64,000 bases of DNA from contig CM070594.1 in assembly GCA_036346395.1 (NCBI GenBank), positions 21,609,385 to 21,673,384 on the forward strand. Direction: 5' to 3'. The notes under the pieces were generated by a model, which had not been told where the DNA came from, did no database searches, and worked only from the letters and a program-made list of their open reading frames with translations. This DNA comes from Hsuehochloa calcarea. Its lineage: Eukaryota; Streptophyta; Magnoliopsida; Poales; Poaceae. A program made the position numbers and the translations under genes. Shown here piece after piece: positions 10,278 through 21,797 of this stretch (position 1 is its first letter; every line of letters starts with the position of its first letter).

Positions 10278-10992
10278 CACACCTTGGCCGGTTGAGAGAC
10301 AATCTTTGGTATCCCATTTCACTCACTTGAGCTAGTGTGATCTTCTCCACTCAATTGTGCATGTGTTGCACCTTGTGAGCAAGGAGAGAGGTCTCTAGTT
10401 GCATGTGTTGCATCTAGAGGTGGATTTTGTATCCACTTGAGCTTGTGCATTCGTTGCACGTGGTGAGAGTCAAGCAAGGGGCTTGGCTTATTACTCTTGG
10501 TGTTTGCCGACACCTAGACAGCGTAGAAGCGTCGTGGACCGGTGATCTTCTCAAGAAACTTGTGAGAAGACCCGGCGTGTTGTGAATGTTGGAGCTCACC
10601 TACCCGGAGCGGAAAGAGCTACCACTAGTGGAATTGGGGTGTTTGGATTAATTCGTGGAGCCGGTCCAATTCATTTGGACTTACCTCAACGTGGACTAGG
10701 GGAGACCGGTAAGTCTCCGAACACCACGGTAAAACATCATTGTGTCTATTGTGGTTTGGTTTACTTTGTGCAATTTACATTCCTTGTATTAAATTGCTCA
10801 TATATCTTTGCATGATTGCTAGCTTTCTATTGTTTTATATTGTTGGTGCACTTAGTCAAGCCTAGTTGATTTAGGTTTTAATTCTGTAAAACCAAATTGT
10901 TATTAGATTCCGCATTAGAAATTGGTTTTAGCCAAGATAATTTTAAAGACGCCTATTCACCCCCCTCTATTCGGCCTCCTCGATCTTACAAG

Positions 10993-11004
10993 TGGTATCA
11001 GAGC
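10993..11004 (+). other. Sire-B primer-binding site
   Basis: TGGTATCAGAGC is a perfect 12-base complement to plant initiator-Met tRNA, 2 bp after the LTR end. It is intact, unlike the site in Sire-A. Confidence 0.93.
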
Positions 11005-11047
11005 TTGGTCTCTCATTTATTAGACTTAACAGTCTAGAGAGTAAAGG

Positions 11048-12127
11048 ATGGTCACTAGTGATATAGTGCACCTCGGTGAGACACCTTTATTTAATGGCAC
11101 AAATTATGCTCATTGGAAAATCCGCATGTTATATTATTTTAAGTCCATGAGCCCAAAAATATGGCGGATTGTAGATGTAGGCTTTTCTCCAACATTGGAT
11201 CATCGTGCTCCAACTATTAAGGAAGAGAAATGCTTACATCTCAACACTCAAGCAATTAACGCTTTATTTAGTACTTTGAGTGTAGATGTATTCGATGAGG
11301 TATGCAACCTCGTGAGCGCTCATGAGATGTGGATATATCTTCAAGATCATTATGAAATGACCACCTCTACTAGCGATGATTGCATAGAAGAATGGATGTC
11401 GGGAGAAGAATGCTCAACTTCTAGCTCCGACGATGATGACTCCTCAACTCTATCAACATCACATCATTGCTTCATGGCAAAAGGTAACAAAGAGGTAAAT
11501 GATGATGAGCCTTCATATGACGAGTTGATGGATATGTTAGAAGAGCTTAATGAATATTTAGGAAAGGAGAAGCTAAAATTCAAAGTTTTGAAGAAAGAGT
11601 TTGTCTCACTTCAAAATAATTATGATATGTTAAAAGATGAACATGAAGCTCTCCTCCTAAATAAGCTCAATAGCTCTAAAGTGGATATAAGCATCACATG
11701 CAATTTACTAGATGATATACCATGTGTAGCTCCTAACTCTTGCATTTCATCTAAAGTTAGCATATCCACATCATGTGATGACTTGCTAGATATGTCTTGT
11801 AGCTCTAGTGAAAATACTTCTATTTCCTCTATGCTTGTCGATACTAACCTTGTAGAGGAAAATAATGAGCTCAAGGCCCAAGTCACAAAATTGAAGAATG
11901 ACTTGGAAAGAGGCCTAAAAGGAAAGGCCACTCTCGACGATATATTGAGCAAGCAAAGACGATTGCAAGACAAGAGTGGTATTAGCTTTACTCCCAATAA
12001 AAGGGAAAATAGCAAGACAAGGCACAATGCAAGACACACGAAGAATTTCAAGTGTCATGGATGCAATGGAAAGAGCCACTTTGCCTCGGTGTGTCCAAAT
12101 CAAGTGAATGACAAGTCACAATCATAA
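11048..12127 (+). CDS. gag: Sire-B Gag, open 359-aa frame
   Basis: The ATG is 43 bp after the primer-binding site. The N-terminus (LFNGTNYAHWKIRM, about residues 14-27) is the plant copia Gag start (DUF4219-like). Residues 50-113 resemble the UBN2 gag core, but the frame jumps from TTSTSDD straight to an acidic Ser/Asp tract (residues 118-140), so part of the core is missing. Residues 165-210 and 270-310 are Lys/Glu/Leu-rich and probably coiled-coil. A CCHC knuckle (CHGCNGKSHFASVC) is near residues 336-349. A TAA at 12125-12127 ends the frame, but the same frame continues past it and past the nested S1 to a second knuckle (14177-14465). Gag would package RNA into particles. It could be helped by a partner element's pol. 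Confidence 0.8.
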   Translation: MVTSDIVHLGETPLFNGTNYAHWKIRMLYYFKSMSPKIWRIVDVGFSPTLDHRAPTIKEEKCLHLNTQAINALFSTLSVDVFDEVCNLVSAHEMWIYLQDHYEMTTSTSDDCIEEWMSGEECSTSSSDDDDSSTLSTSHHCFMAKGNKEVNDDEPSYDELMDMLEELNEYLGKEKLKFKVLKKEFVSLQNNYDMLKDEHEALLLNKLNSSKVDISITCNLLDDIPCVAPNSCISSKVSISTSCDDLLDMSCSSSENTSISSMLVDTNLVEENNELKAQVTKLKNDLERGLKGKATLDDILSKQRRLQDKSGISFTPNKRENSKTRHNARHTKNFKCHGCNGKSHFASVCPNQVNDKSQS

Positions 12128-12141
12128 AAAAGGAGGCAAAC

Positions 12142-14171
12142 TGTAACACCCTGGCTATTCGGAAGTCAAGATGTCACGCAAATCTAACAAACACTAAGAA
12201 TATACAACAATACCAGGTTAATCAGGCTCAATTAACAATATCTCACAAGGAACGACGATAAACGATTAACATTTTCATGAGAAGGAATGGAAAATATTCA
12301 TAATAAAGACGTACGGTAGGCATTACCAAAATTGGATTATTACAATTTGGAAATTTATCAAATAGTTGACATAACTGAAAGATAACACTAGTTATTCTGG
12401 TTTGATAAAAGTAATGTGCACTGTGCTGGACTATCCCTCAAAAGGTCTTGCCTTCTTCCTCATTTAAATAAATAAACAAACAAAGTAAGGATGAGCCAAA
12501 GACTCAGCAAGTACTTTAGCGAATAACAGAAACATTAAGCGAACAAAGCAATCAAAATCCACTTGTGAAAAACTTCTCTGAACATATATGGGAATGAATG
12601 GAATGGAATAATGCAATGAAGGAATAGACTGCTCACAACTTATACCGGTATAGTGAGTGACACACCCGTCGGTGTTCACTTAAGCCCGTACTTAACAAAG
12701 TCCGGGGATCCAATCACCGTATGAAGAATATTTCATACGGGTGTCCGAAGTTGCCCACATTGGAGTGGTGGGTCTTACATGCACATACTGGAATTGATGG
12801 GACTTACAATTTTTTCTACGTCCGTGGACAACAAGAAACAAATGCATGAACGGAATAAACTTCATGCAATGAACTCTTATCACATCATAATTTAGAAATA
12901 TACATGGCATACGAACATGAATAGCCATACTAACAATTCATCCACACCCAATCATCACCATTCATTAGGATAAGACAAGGTACTTGCCTTCCGCGCTGTG
13001 ACGTGTTAGGAGGCAACGACGGTGTTTCTCCACTCACTGCCCCACCGCCTACACAAATATTTATTCAAAATAAGAATAACAATATATGACGTGGCTACAA
13101 GTGTCTTACCAAAACACTCTAACTCCCCAACATAACCAGAGACTCAAAATGACGAATTAACTAATCAGCCCAATTTCAGCCCTTCTGATCAGCAGCACGA
13201 GAAAAATCGTAATTAAAAATCTGTGAATCATAATGACTTGAAACCAGTGCTCAAATACTCCTAACGTATTAGGCTATGAAACTCTAGTTGGTGGGGTTCT
13301 TTGATTCAGCCAAACCAGTGGCCTAAAGAACAGTTGACAACAACTGACAGACATCTCTCTAAATTGCAGAACAGCAGCAAAGAAATTGATGTAACTTTCA
13401 ATCTAATGATCCAATGGAGGTGATCTTTATCAACTTGGAAATATTATTTAAAGGGCTACAATAACCTAGTTGGGTGGAAGTTCTGAATCTGACTCTATCT
13501 AGATCAAAATAGAGGAACAAACCGACAGTCCCCAGATCTCAGACAGACAGACCAGCGCACGGTTAAAATTCCATAACTTTTGATTTTCAACTCTAAAAAT
13601 TGTGTTCTTTATCAACTTGAAAATATTACTGAATTATCTACAACATTCATTTTGGGTATCCTTTCTGATTCAGCCTCTAAATAATTCATAATGGCCAGAC
13701 AAGCAAACTGCAAAATCCCGTCAGCTCTCCTGAACAGTCGTACAAAAATGGTCATATCTCCTAAACCGTAACTCTAAATCAGATGATCTTGGTGCCTAAA
13801 GAAAGCTAAGACCAAGGGCTACAACTTACTAAGAGGTGGAAAGATCAGAAAACGTACGAAACTTACCCAAATCTGATGAACAAATCTGGCGCAGGGGGAA
13901 GAAGAAGGTGGCGCACGGTAGGGAGGAGGGTGGTGGCTCCAAGTGGGGGAAAGGGGAGGGGAGGGGGAGTGGGAGGGAGTCTCTAGGGTTTTTGGGGAGA
14001 AGACTCTCCCCCCTTGGCCGGCCCCCCTAATGGGCCTCCCACTGGTGGCCCAAGCCAGTTCTTGGGAGAAAAGCTAAAAACCCCCCGACCAAAAAGAAAA
14101 TTCAGATTTTCCGATTAGCTCCCTCTCCCGAGACTTCTTTTAATACGCCGATTTACTTTTGGGGTATTACA
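12142..14171 (-). mobile_element. Solo LTR S1 (gypsy type, reverse orientation, 2030 bp)
   Basis: It starts TGTAACACCC and ends GGTATTACA, with a perfect TSD caaac at 12137-12141 and 14172-14176. It contains no coding domains, so it is a solo LTR left by LTR-LTR recombination. In reverse complement it resembles S2 (26137-28422): both share the CCGTATGAA/TTCATACGG hairpin, the TATACCGGTATA palindrome, the facing ACACC/GGTGT stem and the GACTCA hairpin. It splits the Sire-B gag frame. Confidence 0.92.
12492..12506 (-). other. S1 U5 hairpin (UGAGUC / GGCUCA)
   Basis: Read on the minus strand, TGAGTC-TTT-GGCTCA forms a 6-bp stem with one U-G wobble pair, which pairs as RNA but is imperfect as a DNA palindrome. 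It is the S1 counterpart of stems at 16365, 28064, 35371, 37304 and 42027. Confidence 0.6.
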
Positions 14172-14176
14172 CAAAC

Positions 14177-14465
14177 CGGCAAGGAGCAAGTAAAGAAGTC
14201 AAAGTATGAATATAAATATCGAACTTACTACAATTGCCGGGAAAAAGGACATCTTAGTAAGGATTGTCCCAAAGGTATCACTCCTAAGCCAATTATTTAC
14301 AATGATAATTATTTGCTTAGGAAAGATAAATATGACAATGTGTTTGCTAGAATTGTTAGTTCACCTAAAACTCTTGTTAGGCCAATTTGGGTGCCCAAAT
14401 CAATTGTAACTAACATTCGTGGACCCAACCAAGTATTGGGTACCAAAATACGCTTAAATGCTTAA
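14177..14465 (+). pseudogene. Sire-B gag 3' part, second zinc knuckle
   Basis: Once S1 and one TSD copy are discounted, this continues in the same frame as 11048-12127. It encodes a Lys-rich stretch and a knuckle-like YYNCREKGHLSKDC, in which the first Cys is replaced by Tyr. It then gives a RPIWVPKS-type stretch and a TAA at about 14463. Two knuckles in one copia Gag fit the Sirevirus group. The Tyr change probably weakens zinc binding. Confidence 0.65.
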
Positions 14466-16075
14466 TAGGTACTTGGAGAGGCATTGGAGGTTTGGCTCAC
14501 ATGAAGAGGTGGATGGATCACCATATGTGAATGTAATATTCTGAAATAATTAAATAAATAACTAATAACGTCTTTAAGGGCCTGTGTGCAATTAAATAAA
14601 ATAGTACACACAAAAATAGAATTTCAGAATTTTTAAGAGCTATATAAATAGATTGTGGGAATTCTAGAAAAAAAACCCTAGCAGCTTTTCTTTTCTTTTG
14701 TTTTTCCACCTTGCCGTCGACCATTTGCCTCTGCCGATTCTTTGCGTCGCTGTTGCGTTCTTCTTCTTGCGTGTCTTCTCTGCTGCCGCGTGCCGCTGAG
14801 TGTGGAGGCGGCGTTCTTGCCAAGGCGTTCTTCTTGAGCGCGTTCTTGTGGTCTTGTGGCGCCGGCCGCCGAACGAACGCTGCGCCGAACTCGCTCGGCA
14901 CGGCCCTTCGCGCGTGGAGTATCGCCATTGGTGATTTTCCTTGACGCCGTCCGAAGCGAAGCCTCTTTGTTCTTTGTCTTGCCGCTTCTCGCCGATTCTT
15001 CTTCTTATTTGCCGATCTTTGCCTTGCGTGCGTGTGAAAAGAATTTCCTGTGATGCATGCATGCAGTTGAGGCGTCATCACAATTCCCGAGTAAGTATTA
15101 GAGATTATAATCTAGATTAATTAGTGAGGTTTTATAATTTTCTAATAGAGAGGCCGATTAATGAGTTTGTTTAACCTGCTGTCCGTTGAACGATTTATTC
15201 GGGTACCTTAATGGCGAATTTTGGAAATCTCATCTACTGGTTAATTGTAGATAATTTCGATATATTTCTATAGCATATTTAATCATGTCAATCGGACAAG
15301 TAGAATTCGAGTTATGATTTTCGGAAGACCGCTGTTTTTGCGGTTGTCGTCTTTCGGCGCTGTTTTGGTAGACTGTAGATTAAAAATAGTAAATAGCCTA
15401 ATTAGAGTTTTTGATCTACATGAAAGATGTAGATAATTGTCCAATGGTTCTGTAGAATCTAAGAACACGCATTTTGGTTGGATAAAACAAAAGTTATGAA
15501 ATTAGTAAGACTGCTGTTCCGAAGCGGACAGACCGGCTTTCTGGGCTACAAACGGAGGGTTAGATGATTTAATTAGAAGACTTTGTAATCTAAGAAAATG
15601 TGGATAATTTTATGAAGAATCCAGAATGGGGTGGTTTGTGGTGATCGGACTTTCGAGTCAAAAGTTACGTTCGTTTTAGTATCAAGACAGCAATGGGTAA
15701 CTATTCGGTACCGGAGTAGCGTGGTATATTTGGGGACGGGTAGGAGCGAAGTATATTGATTGCTATCCTTGTTGCTGTAGCTTGTATTGAAGTTTGTGTA
15801 TTTAATGTAGGAGAGGCGTCGTACTTGTTGCCATCTGCTAGCCAAATCGTGCGTCGCAACTAGTAAAGGCAAGTGCATGGTAGACAGCGATCAATGATGA
15901 TCACTGTGATTCTTTATCTTCTATTACCATTATTGTTGTGCTTTTATTTTGTTTAATTGCAAGCAATGGAAAGGTATGGATTTATATTGTTAATGGACAT
16001 GATGAAAGATTGGATATGATGAGTATCATGAACTTATGCATGTTTGCATTCATAAGCATCTTTGCATAAGAGAAG

Positions 16076-16173
16076 GTGATCAATATTGATCACAACTCCA
16101 CGGGAGTGGAGGAGGTCCCCGATCCTTGAGGAGGAGCGGGCTTGAGAGTGAATGTTGTCATGAGCATTCACTC
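16076..16173. other. Gypsy-C LTR palindrome and hairpin cluster
   Basis: Three perfect dyads occur in 98 bp: the 18-bp palindrome GTGATCAATATTGATCAC (16076-16093), the stem CTCCAC-GGGA-GTGGAG (16096-16111) and a 9-bp stem GAGTGAATG / CATTCACTC with a 10-base loop (16146-16173). All three are kept in the 3' LTR (23350-23446), where only loop bases of the last stem differ. Confidence 0.75.
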
Positions 16174-16364
16174 ATGCTATCTGATATCTGTGAAAGAAGT
16201 GCATGTGGACATGTAGAATAGATTTGCATTGATACATGAGATTAATGGATGTGAATCAAAGAGAAGATAACTGTATGTGAAAATTAATAGTAGTACCTGT
16301 GATGATAATGAAGTTATTGAATGCTGTTGATTGATTATTGTTCGTTGTATATTAATGTATTTGC

Positions 16365-16379
16365 TGAGTCGTGGACTCA
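16365..16379 (+). other. Gypsy-C U5 hairpin (TGAGTC-gtg-GACTCA)
   Basis: A perfect 6-bp stem with a 3-base loop, followed by CCCTTGCT and, 30 bp on, a TTTAG. It is identical in the 3' LTR at 23641-23655 and has counterparts with other stem bases in every gypsy LTR of the window. Confidence 0.7.
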
Positions 16380-16788
16380 CCCTTGCTCTTTTGTTGTCTT
16401 TAGGTGATCTTCGAGGACGCCGTGAATGAGAGCGAGTAGAGCACATGGACAACATATGATCATTTACCTTAATAATCTTTTCATTCAGAATTGGATTACT
16501 CTTGGACATGTTAGAGGTTGAATAAAATTTAGGACAACGTTTGGACTAGACTATTTGCTTTATTCATTTGGATTCATTGGTTGATCTTTGTTTTGAATTT
16601 ATTTACTGGTTTTATTCCACTTGATTATTTATTATCGTTTGAACCATAATTATGCATGTTCTTTTGTGATCCATGGATATATTTATTGTTGCTTTCTTGC
16701 TGTAATTTGATAGTGTGTCTATAATTATTAGTTTAGAGAGTAGTGTGGTGGCATTCTAGGCTCAGTGTTGAAATTTGGGTGTTACGGT

Positions 16789-16800
16789 TGGTATCGAGGC
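16789..16800 (+). other. Gypsy-C primer-binding site
   Basis: TGGTATCGAGGC lies 2 bp after the LTR and matches the Met-tRNA complement TGGTATCAGAGC with two differences at the CAGAG part. Confidence 0.8.
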
Positions 16801-17052
16801 GGGCTTTAGGTCCGTGGTGAATAGATTAACAACTTAGGCAAACAAAAAAAAATTGTTAAAATTTGTTTTAGTTTTAGTAAATCAACTAAAATTTGCTAAT
16901 GGTTAACTAACCTAAAAAATTTGACACACTAGTGCCTGATGGGTTAGAGAGAGGTACGAATATAGTTTTACGCTTAGTTATGTTGTTTATTGATGCATGA
17001 GTTTATTTTGATCTTTGAACTCATTGTGTATTGTTGATTGTGGTTGATAGCT

Positions 17053-18210
17053 ATGCCGAGGGGTAGAGGGCGTGGTCGTGGTGGCGTGATGCGTGGAGGT
17101 CGGGGCGCGGCGAGGTTCCGTGGAGCCACCTCCTGTGTGAGCGAGTCGATGGCGAGGGTTCTTTGTTGACCCGCCTCGGTTGTGGTCGAGGATGAGACCC
17201 CGCTTTCTTGAGAGAGTTGGTGGAGAGATCCGTGCTCTTCGTCAGCGTGCGCCGGCAGCCCATTCTTGCGGCATCTGTTGTTGCTCCTGTCGCACATCCA
17301 CCGGTTCCTGAGGCGCGGATGACACTTCGAGAGTGGATGGGGTTGAGGTTGGATCCGTTTGACGGGTCGGGCACACTGGTCCAGGCATTGGACTGGTTGC
17401 GTTACATGGAGAGGCAGTTTGGAGCTTTGGAGATGTCTTCACATCGAGGGTCCGTTTGTAGCCTTTCAATTTGAAAGGGCAAGCCGATATTTGGTGGGAG
17501 GGCGTGTTGTCTTCGAGGACCGCCACTCAAGGGCCAGTCACTTGGGAGGATTTTGTAGATCAGTTCAAGGGAAAGTTCTACCCCTACTCTTTTGTTGAGA
17601 AGATGGAGGTTACCTTGACGACCTTTGCTCAGGGGAAGAGATCTATTGCGGAGTATGAGGCTGAGTTCAACAACTTGGTTCGCTTTGTCCCTTGATGTGA
17701 CGATGATCTTCGAAGGCCAAGAGGTTCCGTCTGGGTCTCAATTGAGTACCGACATGTGTTGGGAGCTACTCCACTCCGTGACTCTGACTCTGTTGTGGAG
17801 CAAGCTAGGGGGGGAGTTGGAGATCTGACTCACAAAGGCGACAAGCCTCTGGTGGGTGGTAGCCGGTGGTGACGGAAGAGGAGCTCTAGTGAGGAAGTGG
17901 AGTGCATTCGACCGCTTTCAAGAAATTCAAGGGAGGACCACGTCTTTCAAGTCTAGCGATCGAGGCCGTTCCTTCTTGGCGCCTCGTTCCTTTGCAGTAC
18001 TCCGGCTCTTCGTCTGTCCCGAGGCGGGGCAAGCTTTGCTTTAAGTGCGGTGATGGACACGCACTGCTGAAGTGCACTTGGACGGGTGATTGCCGTCGGT
18101 GTGGCGGCCGGGTCACAAGGAGCGGGTGTGTCGCGAACCCGCTTAGCGTGATCAAGTGGGAGCTGTGCCATCTTCTTCTTGATGGGTCTGCTCGAGGATC
18201 TTTCGGATGA
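17053..18210 (+). pseudogene. gag: Gypsy-C gag, frameshifted
   Basis: The ATG at 17053 opens an Arg/Gly-rich start. The retrotransposon gag domain is readable at about 17470-17695 (ADIWWEG, then FKGKFYP and KMEVTLTTFAQGKRSIAEYEAEF), typical of gypsy Gag (PF03732-like). A zinc knuckle CFKCGDGHALLKC (about 18037-18075) is one residue shorter than C-x2-C-x4-H-x4-C, and a second CRRCG lies just downstream. Frames change several times (17208-17474, 17471-17695, 17902-18210), so no full Gag is made as written. Confidence 0.85.
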
Positions 18211-18429
18211 TGGCGCTCCTCCAAGACTACCATTTCCTTGACTTGGCGCCTCGGAGGGTACTCGGCCGCCACCTTCAAGACCGCTTCGGGTTGCCACGAC
18301 CGGCTTTACCGCACCGCCACAACAGATTGTTGGGGCTCTCGCCGCCCGGCATCGTCTTCTTCGCCATGGCGCCACAGGTGTACGCCATGCCCACAATGAG
18401 TCCATGGGTCGTCTGACGTGGTGGCAGTA

Positions 18430-18860
18430 CTTTGCTTGTGGATTTGTTTGATGCTTTAGTCCTTTTTGATTCGGGGCTACCTTTTCGTTTGTCTCGTGGC
18501 GTTTGCTAGGAGAGCGAACTTGAGTATCTGATGGATTTCTCGATCGGTGTTGGTTAGTTCTCCGGGGTATTATTGCGAGTTCTCTTGTTTGTCTGGGTGT
18601 TCTATTGTCATTGATGGAGAGGAGTTCACGGCGAATTTGATAGTTATTCAAATGGAGCTGTTCGACGTTATCTTGGGTATGGATTGGTTGCACTCTTATC
18701 GAGCCGTGATATCTGTTTTCAGAGAGCGATTATGCGTGCGGACCTCGTCTGGAGAGACTTTGACCTTTCAGGGGAGTGCGCCTCCGCGCTCTCTTCGATA
18801 TTGGTGGATTGTTCCGGTCGTGTGCGATGATGGGCTTCTTTTAGCTCTTCTTTGAGAAGC
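18430..18860 (+). pseudogene. Gypsy-C aspartic protease
   Basis: The active-site LFDSG (Asp-Ser-Gly codons 18468-18476) and the downstream FDVILGMDWL (about 18660-18692) are the two hallmarks of gypsy proteases (RVP_2). The part from 18547 is open for 102 aa. The join to the upstream DSG is frameshifted. Confidence 0.82.
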
Positions 18861-18889
18861 CGAGTGTGGCCGCAGATTGAGGAGATTCA

Positions 18890-19715
18890 GTGGTTAGTGA
18901 TTACCCGGATGTGTTCCCGGTGAGCTTAGGGTTTGCCACTGCGCGAGGCGTGGAGTTTCGCATTGATCTTGTTCGAATTACTCGTCCCATCTCGATGTCT
19001 CCATATCGATTAGCACGTCCGTTTGGGACGAGTTGAAGAAGCAATTGGATGATTTGTTGGCTAAAGGTTTGATCGGCGTAGTGTATCGCCGTGGGGAGCC
19101 CCTGTTACATTCACAGAGAAGAAGGATGGGAGTTGGCGTATGTGTATTGATTACCGTGCGCTTAATGCGATCACAATCAAGAACAAATATCCATTGCCCG
19201 CATTGAGGACTTGTTTGATCGGTTGAATGGAGCTCAAGTATTCTCCAAGATCGATCTCGATCGAGGGTATAATCAAATCCGTGTGCGTGGCGGGATGTAG
19301 AGAAGGCGCTTTCTCCACGGTATGGGCATTATGAGTATAAAGTTATGTCTTTTGGATTGACTAATGCACTGCCATTTTATGGAGACCATGAACAACATGT
19401 TGCACGAGTATCTAGATGACTTCGTGGTGGTGTTCATTGATGATATTCTTATCTATTCCAAGACCAATGAGGATCATGAGCGTCATTTGAGGTGGTTTTA
19501 GATACTTTGAGAGACCACAAGTTCTATGCTAAGTTGAAGAAGTGTGAGTTCGGATTTGAAGTGGGTTTTCGGGTCATGTGATTAACCCTCGGGGTATTCT
19601 TTGTTGATCCTAGTAAGGTCTCTCTGATGGTGGATTGGAAGAGGCCGACTAATGTGAAGGAGGTGAGGAGTTTCTTGGGCTTGTTTGGTTATTATCGGCG
19701 TTTTGTGCAGATTTC
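18890..19715 (+). pseudogene. Gypsy-C reverse transcriptase
   Basis: Successive motifs can be read: VSDYPDVFP start (about 18895), MCIDYRALNAITIKNKYPLP (about 19138-19197), FSKIDL (about 19240), YEYKVMSFGLTNA (about 19330), then the active-site FIDDILIYSK (about 19433-19462). This is the RVT_1 polymerase of Ty3/gypsy. Single-base losses, for example around 19368-19380, break the frame repeatedly. Confidence 0.88.
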
Positions 19716-20200
19716 TCTATCATCGCCAAACCGATGTCTCACTTACTCAAAAGGTGTGAGATTCGGTGGGTGATGAGTGTGGCGCAGTTTACGCATTTTG
19801 AAGGACGAGTTGGTGACCTCTCCTATTCTCACTCTTCCCGAGCCGGAAGCGGTTCTGATCTTTTGGATGTGTCTCGAGTGGGTCTTGGTGTGTTCTCATG
19901 CAAGGCGGTAAGGTAATTGCTTATGCGTCGAGGCGGCTAAAGAAGCCTGAGCGAATTATCCCACTCATGATTTGGAGTTGGCGCGATTGTCTTTGCTCTC
20001 AAGATTTGGAGGCATTATCTATCTGGCGAGCCTTGTGATATTTTCACAGATCACAAGAGTCTCAAGTATATCTTCACTCGAAGGATCTGAATTTGAGGCA
20101 AAGGAGGTGGTTGGAGTTAATCAAGGATTATGATCTTACTATTCAAGATATCATCGAGCAAGGCCAATGTTGTTGCAGATGCTCTTAGTCGCAAGGCGTC
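19716..20200 (+). pseudogene. Gypsy-C RNase H
   Basis: DVSRVGLGV (about 19865), AYASRRLKKPE (about 19920), FTDHKSLKYIF (about 20045) and VVADALSRK (about 20170-20195) mark the gypsy RNase H domain in order. The frame is broken between motifs. Confidence 0.82.
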
Positions 20201-20479
20201 TCCGCTACTCTAGATTGCCTTATTGCTGATTTTGATCGCATGGGTATATCCTATTGTTATCGGCACATCACATGTTGAGACACGATTGATTCTTGAGTCG
20301 GCTATTCGGGCCGTGTCTGGAAGCACAACAGAGTGACCGGTTATTACGGGAGGTTAGGAAGCGTCCGGATGAAGGCAAAGAGGGTGATTTTAGCATGGAC
20401 GATTACGGTACTTTGAGGTTTAAAGGCCGTCTTTGCGTCATCGCAAAAGGCGGAGGTCAAAGATGATATCTGAGGAGGC

Positions 20480-21720
20480 ACATCGCACTGCATAATTGTT
20501 CATCTGGTGAGACTAAGATGTATCGAGATCTGAAATGAAATTTTTGGTGGAAAAGAATGAAGGTGGATATTGCTAATTATGTGGCTTCTTGCGGTGTTTG
20601 TCGACAAGTGAAAGCTGAACACAAGCGCCCTGCAGGTTATTGCGCCTTTGGAGGTACCAGTGGCCTTGGGATGATATCTCTATGGACTTTGTGGTGGCGT
20701 TGCCTCGTTCGCCATGAGGAAGGATGCGATTTGGGTAGTGGTGGATCGATTGACAAGTCTGCACACTTCATTCCTATTCGCACAACAAATTCAATGAGTG
20801 ATCTAGCTCCTATTTATGTGCGTGAAATAGTAAGACGCATGGTGTGCCAAAGACCATCATTTACGCGAGGGGCCAAGTTTGTCTCAAGTTCAGGAGAGTC
20901 TGCGAGTGCATTGGGCACTGCAGCTCCGCCTTAGTCTGCGTTTCACCCACAGCAGATGGGCGGTCGAGGCGGACTATTCGGACTTTGGAGGACATGTTGC
21001 GATCTTGCGTTTTGTCTTGGAAGGGTAGTTGGGAGGACCGATTGCCACTTGCGAGTTTGCTTATAATAATAGTTACCATTCGATATTAGAGCGCGCCATT
21101 CGAGGTTCTCTATGGGCGGAAGTGCGGATCGCCACTTTGTTGGGATGCGATTGGAGAGAAGGCGATTTTGGGTCGGATTTGGATTGAAGACCGTTGAGCG
21201 TGTGGCCATGGTGAGGCGAGAATTTGTTGGCGGCTCAGCGCATGAAAAGTTATCTTGATTTGAGGAGACGTGACTTGGAGTTTGCGGTGGGTGACGGGTG
21301 CTCTTGAGAGTGTCTCCCACTAAAGGTATTGTTCGGTTTGGTACGGAGGAAGCTTAGCCAGAGTGCGTTGGACCGCTCTCGATTATTGCAAGAATTGGAA
21401 AGTTAGCCTACCGCTTGGACCTTCACGAGTCCATGCGTGGGGTTCATAATGTGTTTCATGTCTCGATCTTTGAGAAAGTTTTGAGAGATCGAGCATAAGA
21501 TTTTATTAGAGCACGACTATTGAGCAAGACCTCACGGTTGAGTCGCGTCGTGCGCGCGATACGGAGAGGTCGGAGCGAGTCTTTGAGGCACAAGACGTTG
21601 GTATATGTCAAGGTCTTTGTGGGCGATCGGTCGAGAGAGAAGCGACTTGGGAGTTGGAGTCTTGCATGCGCGAGCAATACCCGGAGTTGTTCACGTCGGG
21701 TACGTGTTATTTTGTTGTTT
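20480..21720 (+). pseudogene. Gypsy-C integrase with C-terminal tail
   Basis: The zinc-binding region gives WWKRMKVDIANYVASCGVCRQVKAEHK (two Cys visible, about 20545-20625; the His pair is upstream). The core gives ISMDFVV (about 20675) and VVDRLTKSAHFIPI-like sequence (about 20740-20785). The FHPQTDGQ/ERTIRTLEDMLR region is at about 20940-21000. The C-terminal part reads RVSPTKGIVRFGTRRKLSP, then MRGVHNVFHVS and finally EQYPELF (about 21672-21692). The tail is the chromodomain-bearing region in chromoviruses, but frame breaks prevent a sure chromodomain call. It is inactive as written. Confidence 0.85.
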
Positions 21721-21784
21721 AATTTCAGCAGTGTAGTTTTTATTTGAGTAGCACGGCGAGTAGAATTCGGGGTCGAATTCCGTT

Positions 21785-21797
21785 AAGGGGGGTAGAA
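21785..21797 (+). other. Gypsy-C polypurine tract
   Basis: AAGGGGGGTAGAA lies directly before the 3' LTR TG, where plus-strand synthesis is primed. The form is typical of Tekay-like elements. Confidence 0.9.

Larger units (their letters stand above)
9248..10990 (+). repeat. Sire-B 5' LTR, 5'-truncated
   Basis: It is collinear with the LTR at 31206-38326 once nested S4 is removed, but about 235 bp are missing from the front where Sire-A abuts. From left to right it holds CATCATGTGTTGATG units (9250-9600), three TTTGCAAATGTGTTTTGCAAA-like units (9635-9790), GGAACTACCG palindromes (10040-10215), a TATAAATA box (10270-10277) and the end CGATCTTACA. Confidence 0.85.
14532..16786 (+). repeat. Gypsy-C 5' LTR
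   Basis: It begins TGTAATATTCTG and ends GGGTGTTACG (3' copy GGGTGTTACA). A TATATAAATA box lies at about 14641-14650. A GC-rich region follows (14705-15060). Structured repeats lie at 16076-16173 and a hairpin at 16365-16379. Long antisense ORFs at 14518-15081 and 16177-16509 recur in the 3' LTR only because the LTR is duplicated. Confidence 0.93.

Noticed and set aside
14518..15081. Antisense ORFs of 187 and 132 aa in the Gypsy-C 5' LTR, repeated at 21691-22362 (223 aa)
   Set aside because: They lie opposite the GC-rich LTR leader, have skewed Arg/Lys/Ala composition and recur only because the LTR is duplicated. No domain is recognisable.
16177..16509. Minus-strand ORF of 110 aa (and 143 aa at 23354-23785)
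   Set aside because: LTR-internal antisense frame, duplicated with the LTR, no domain.
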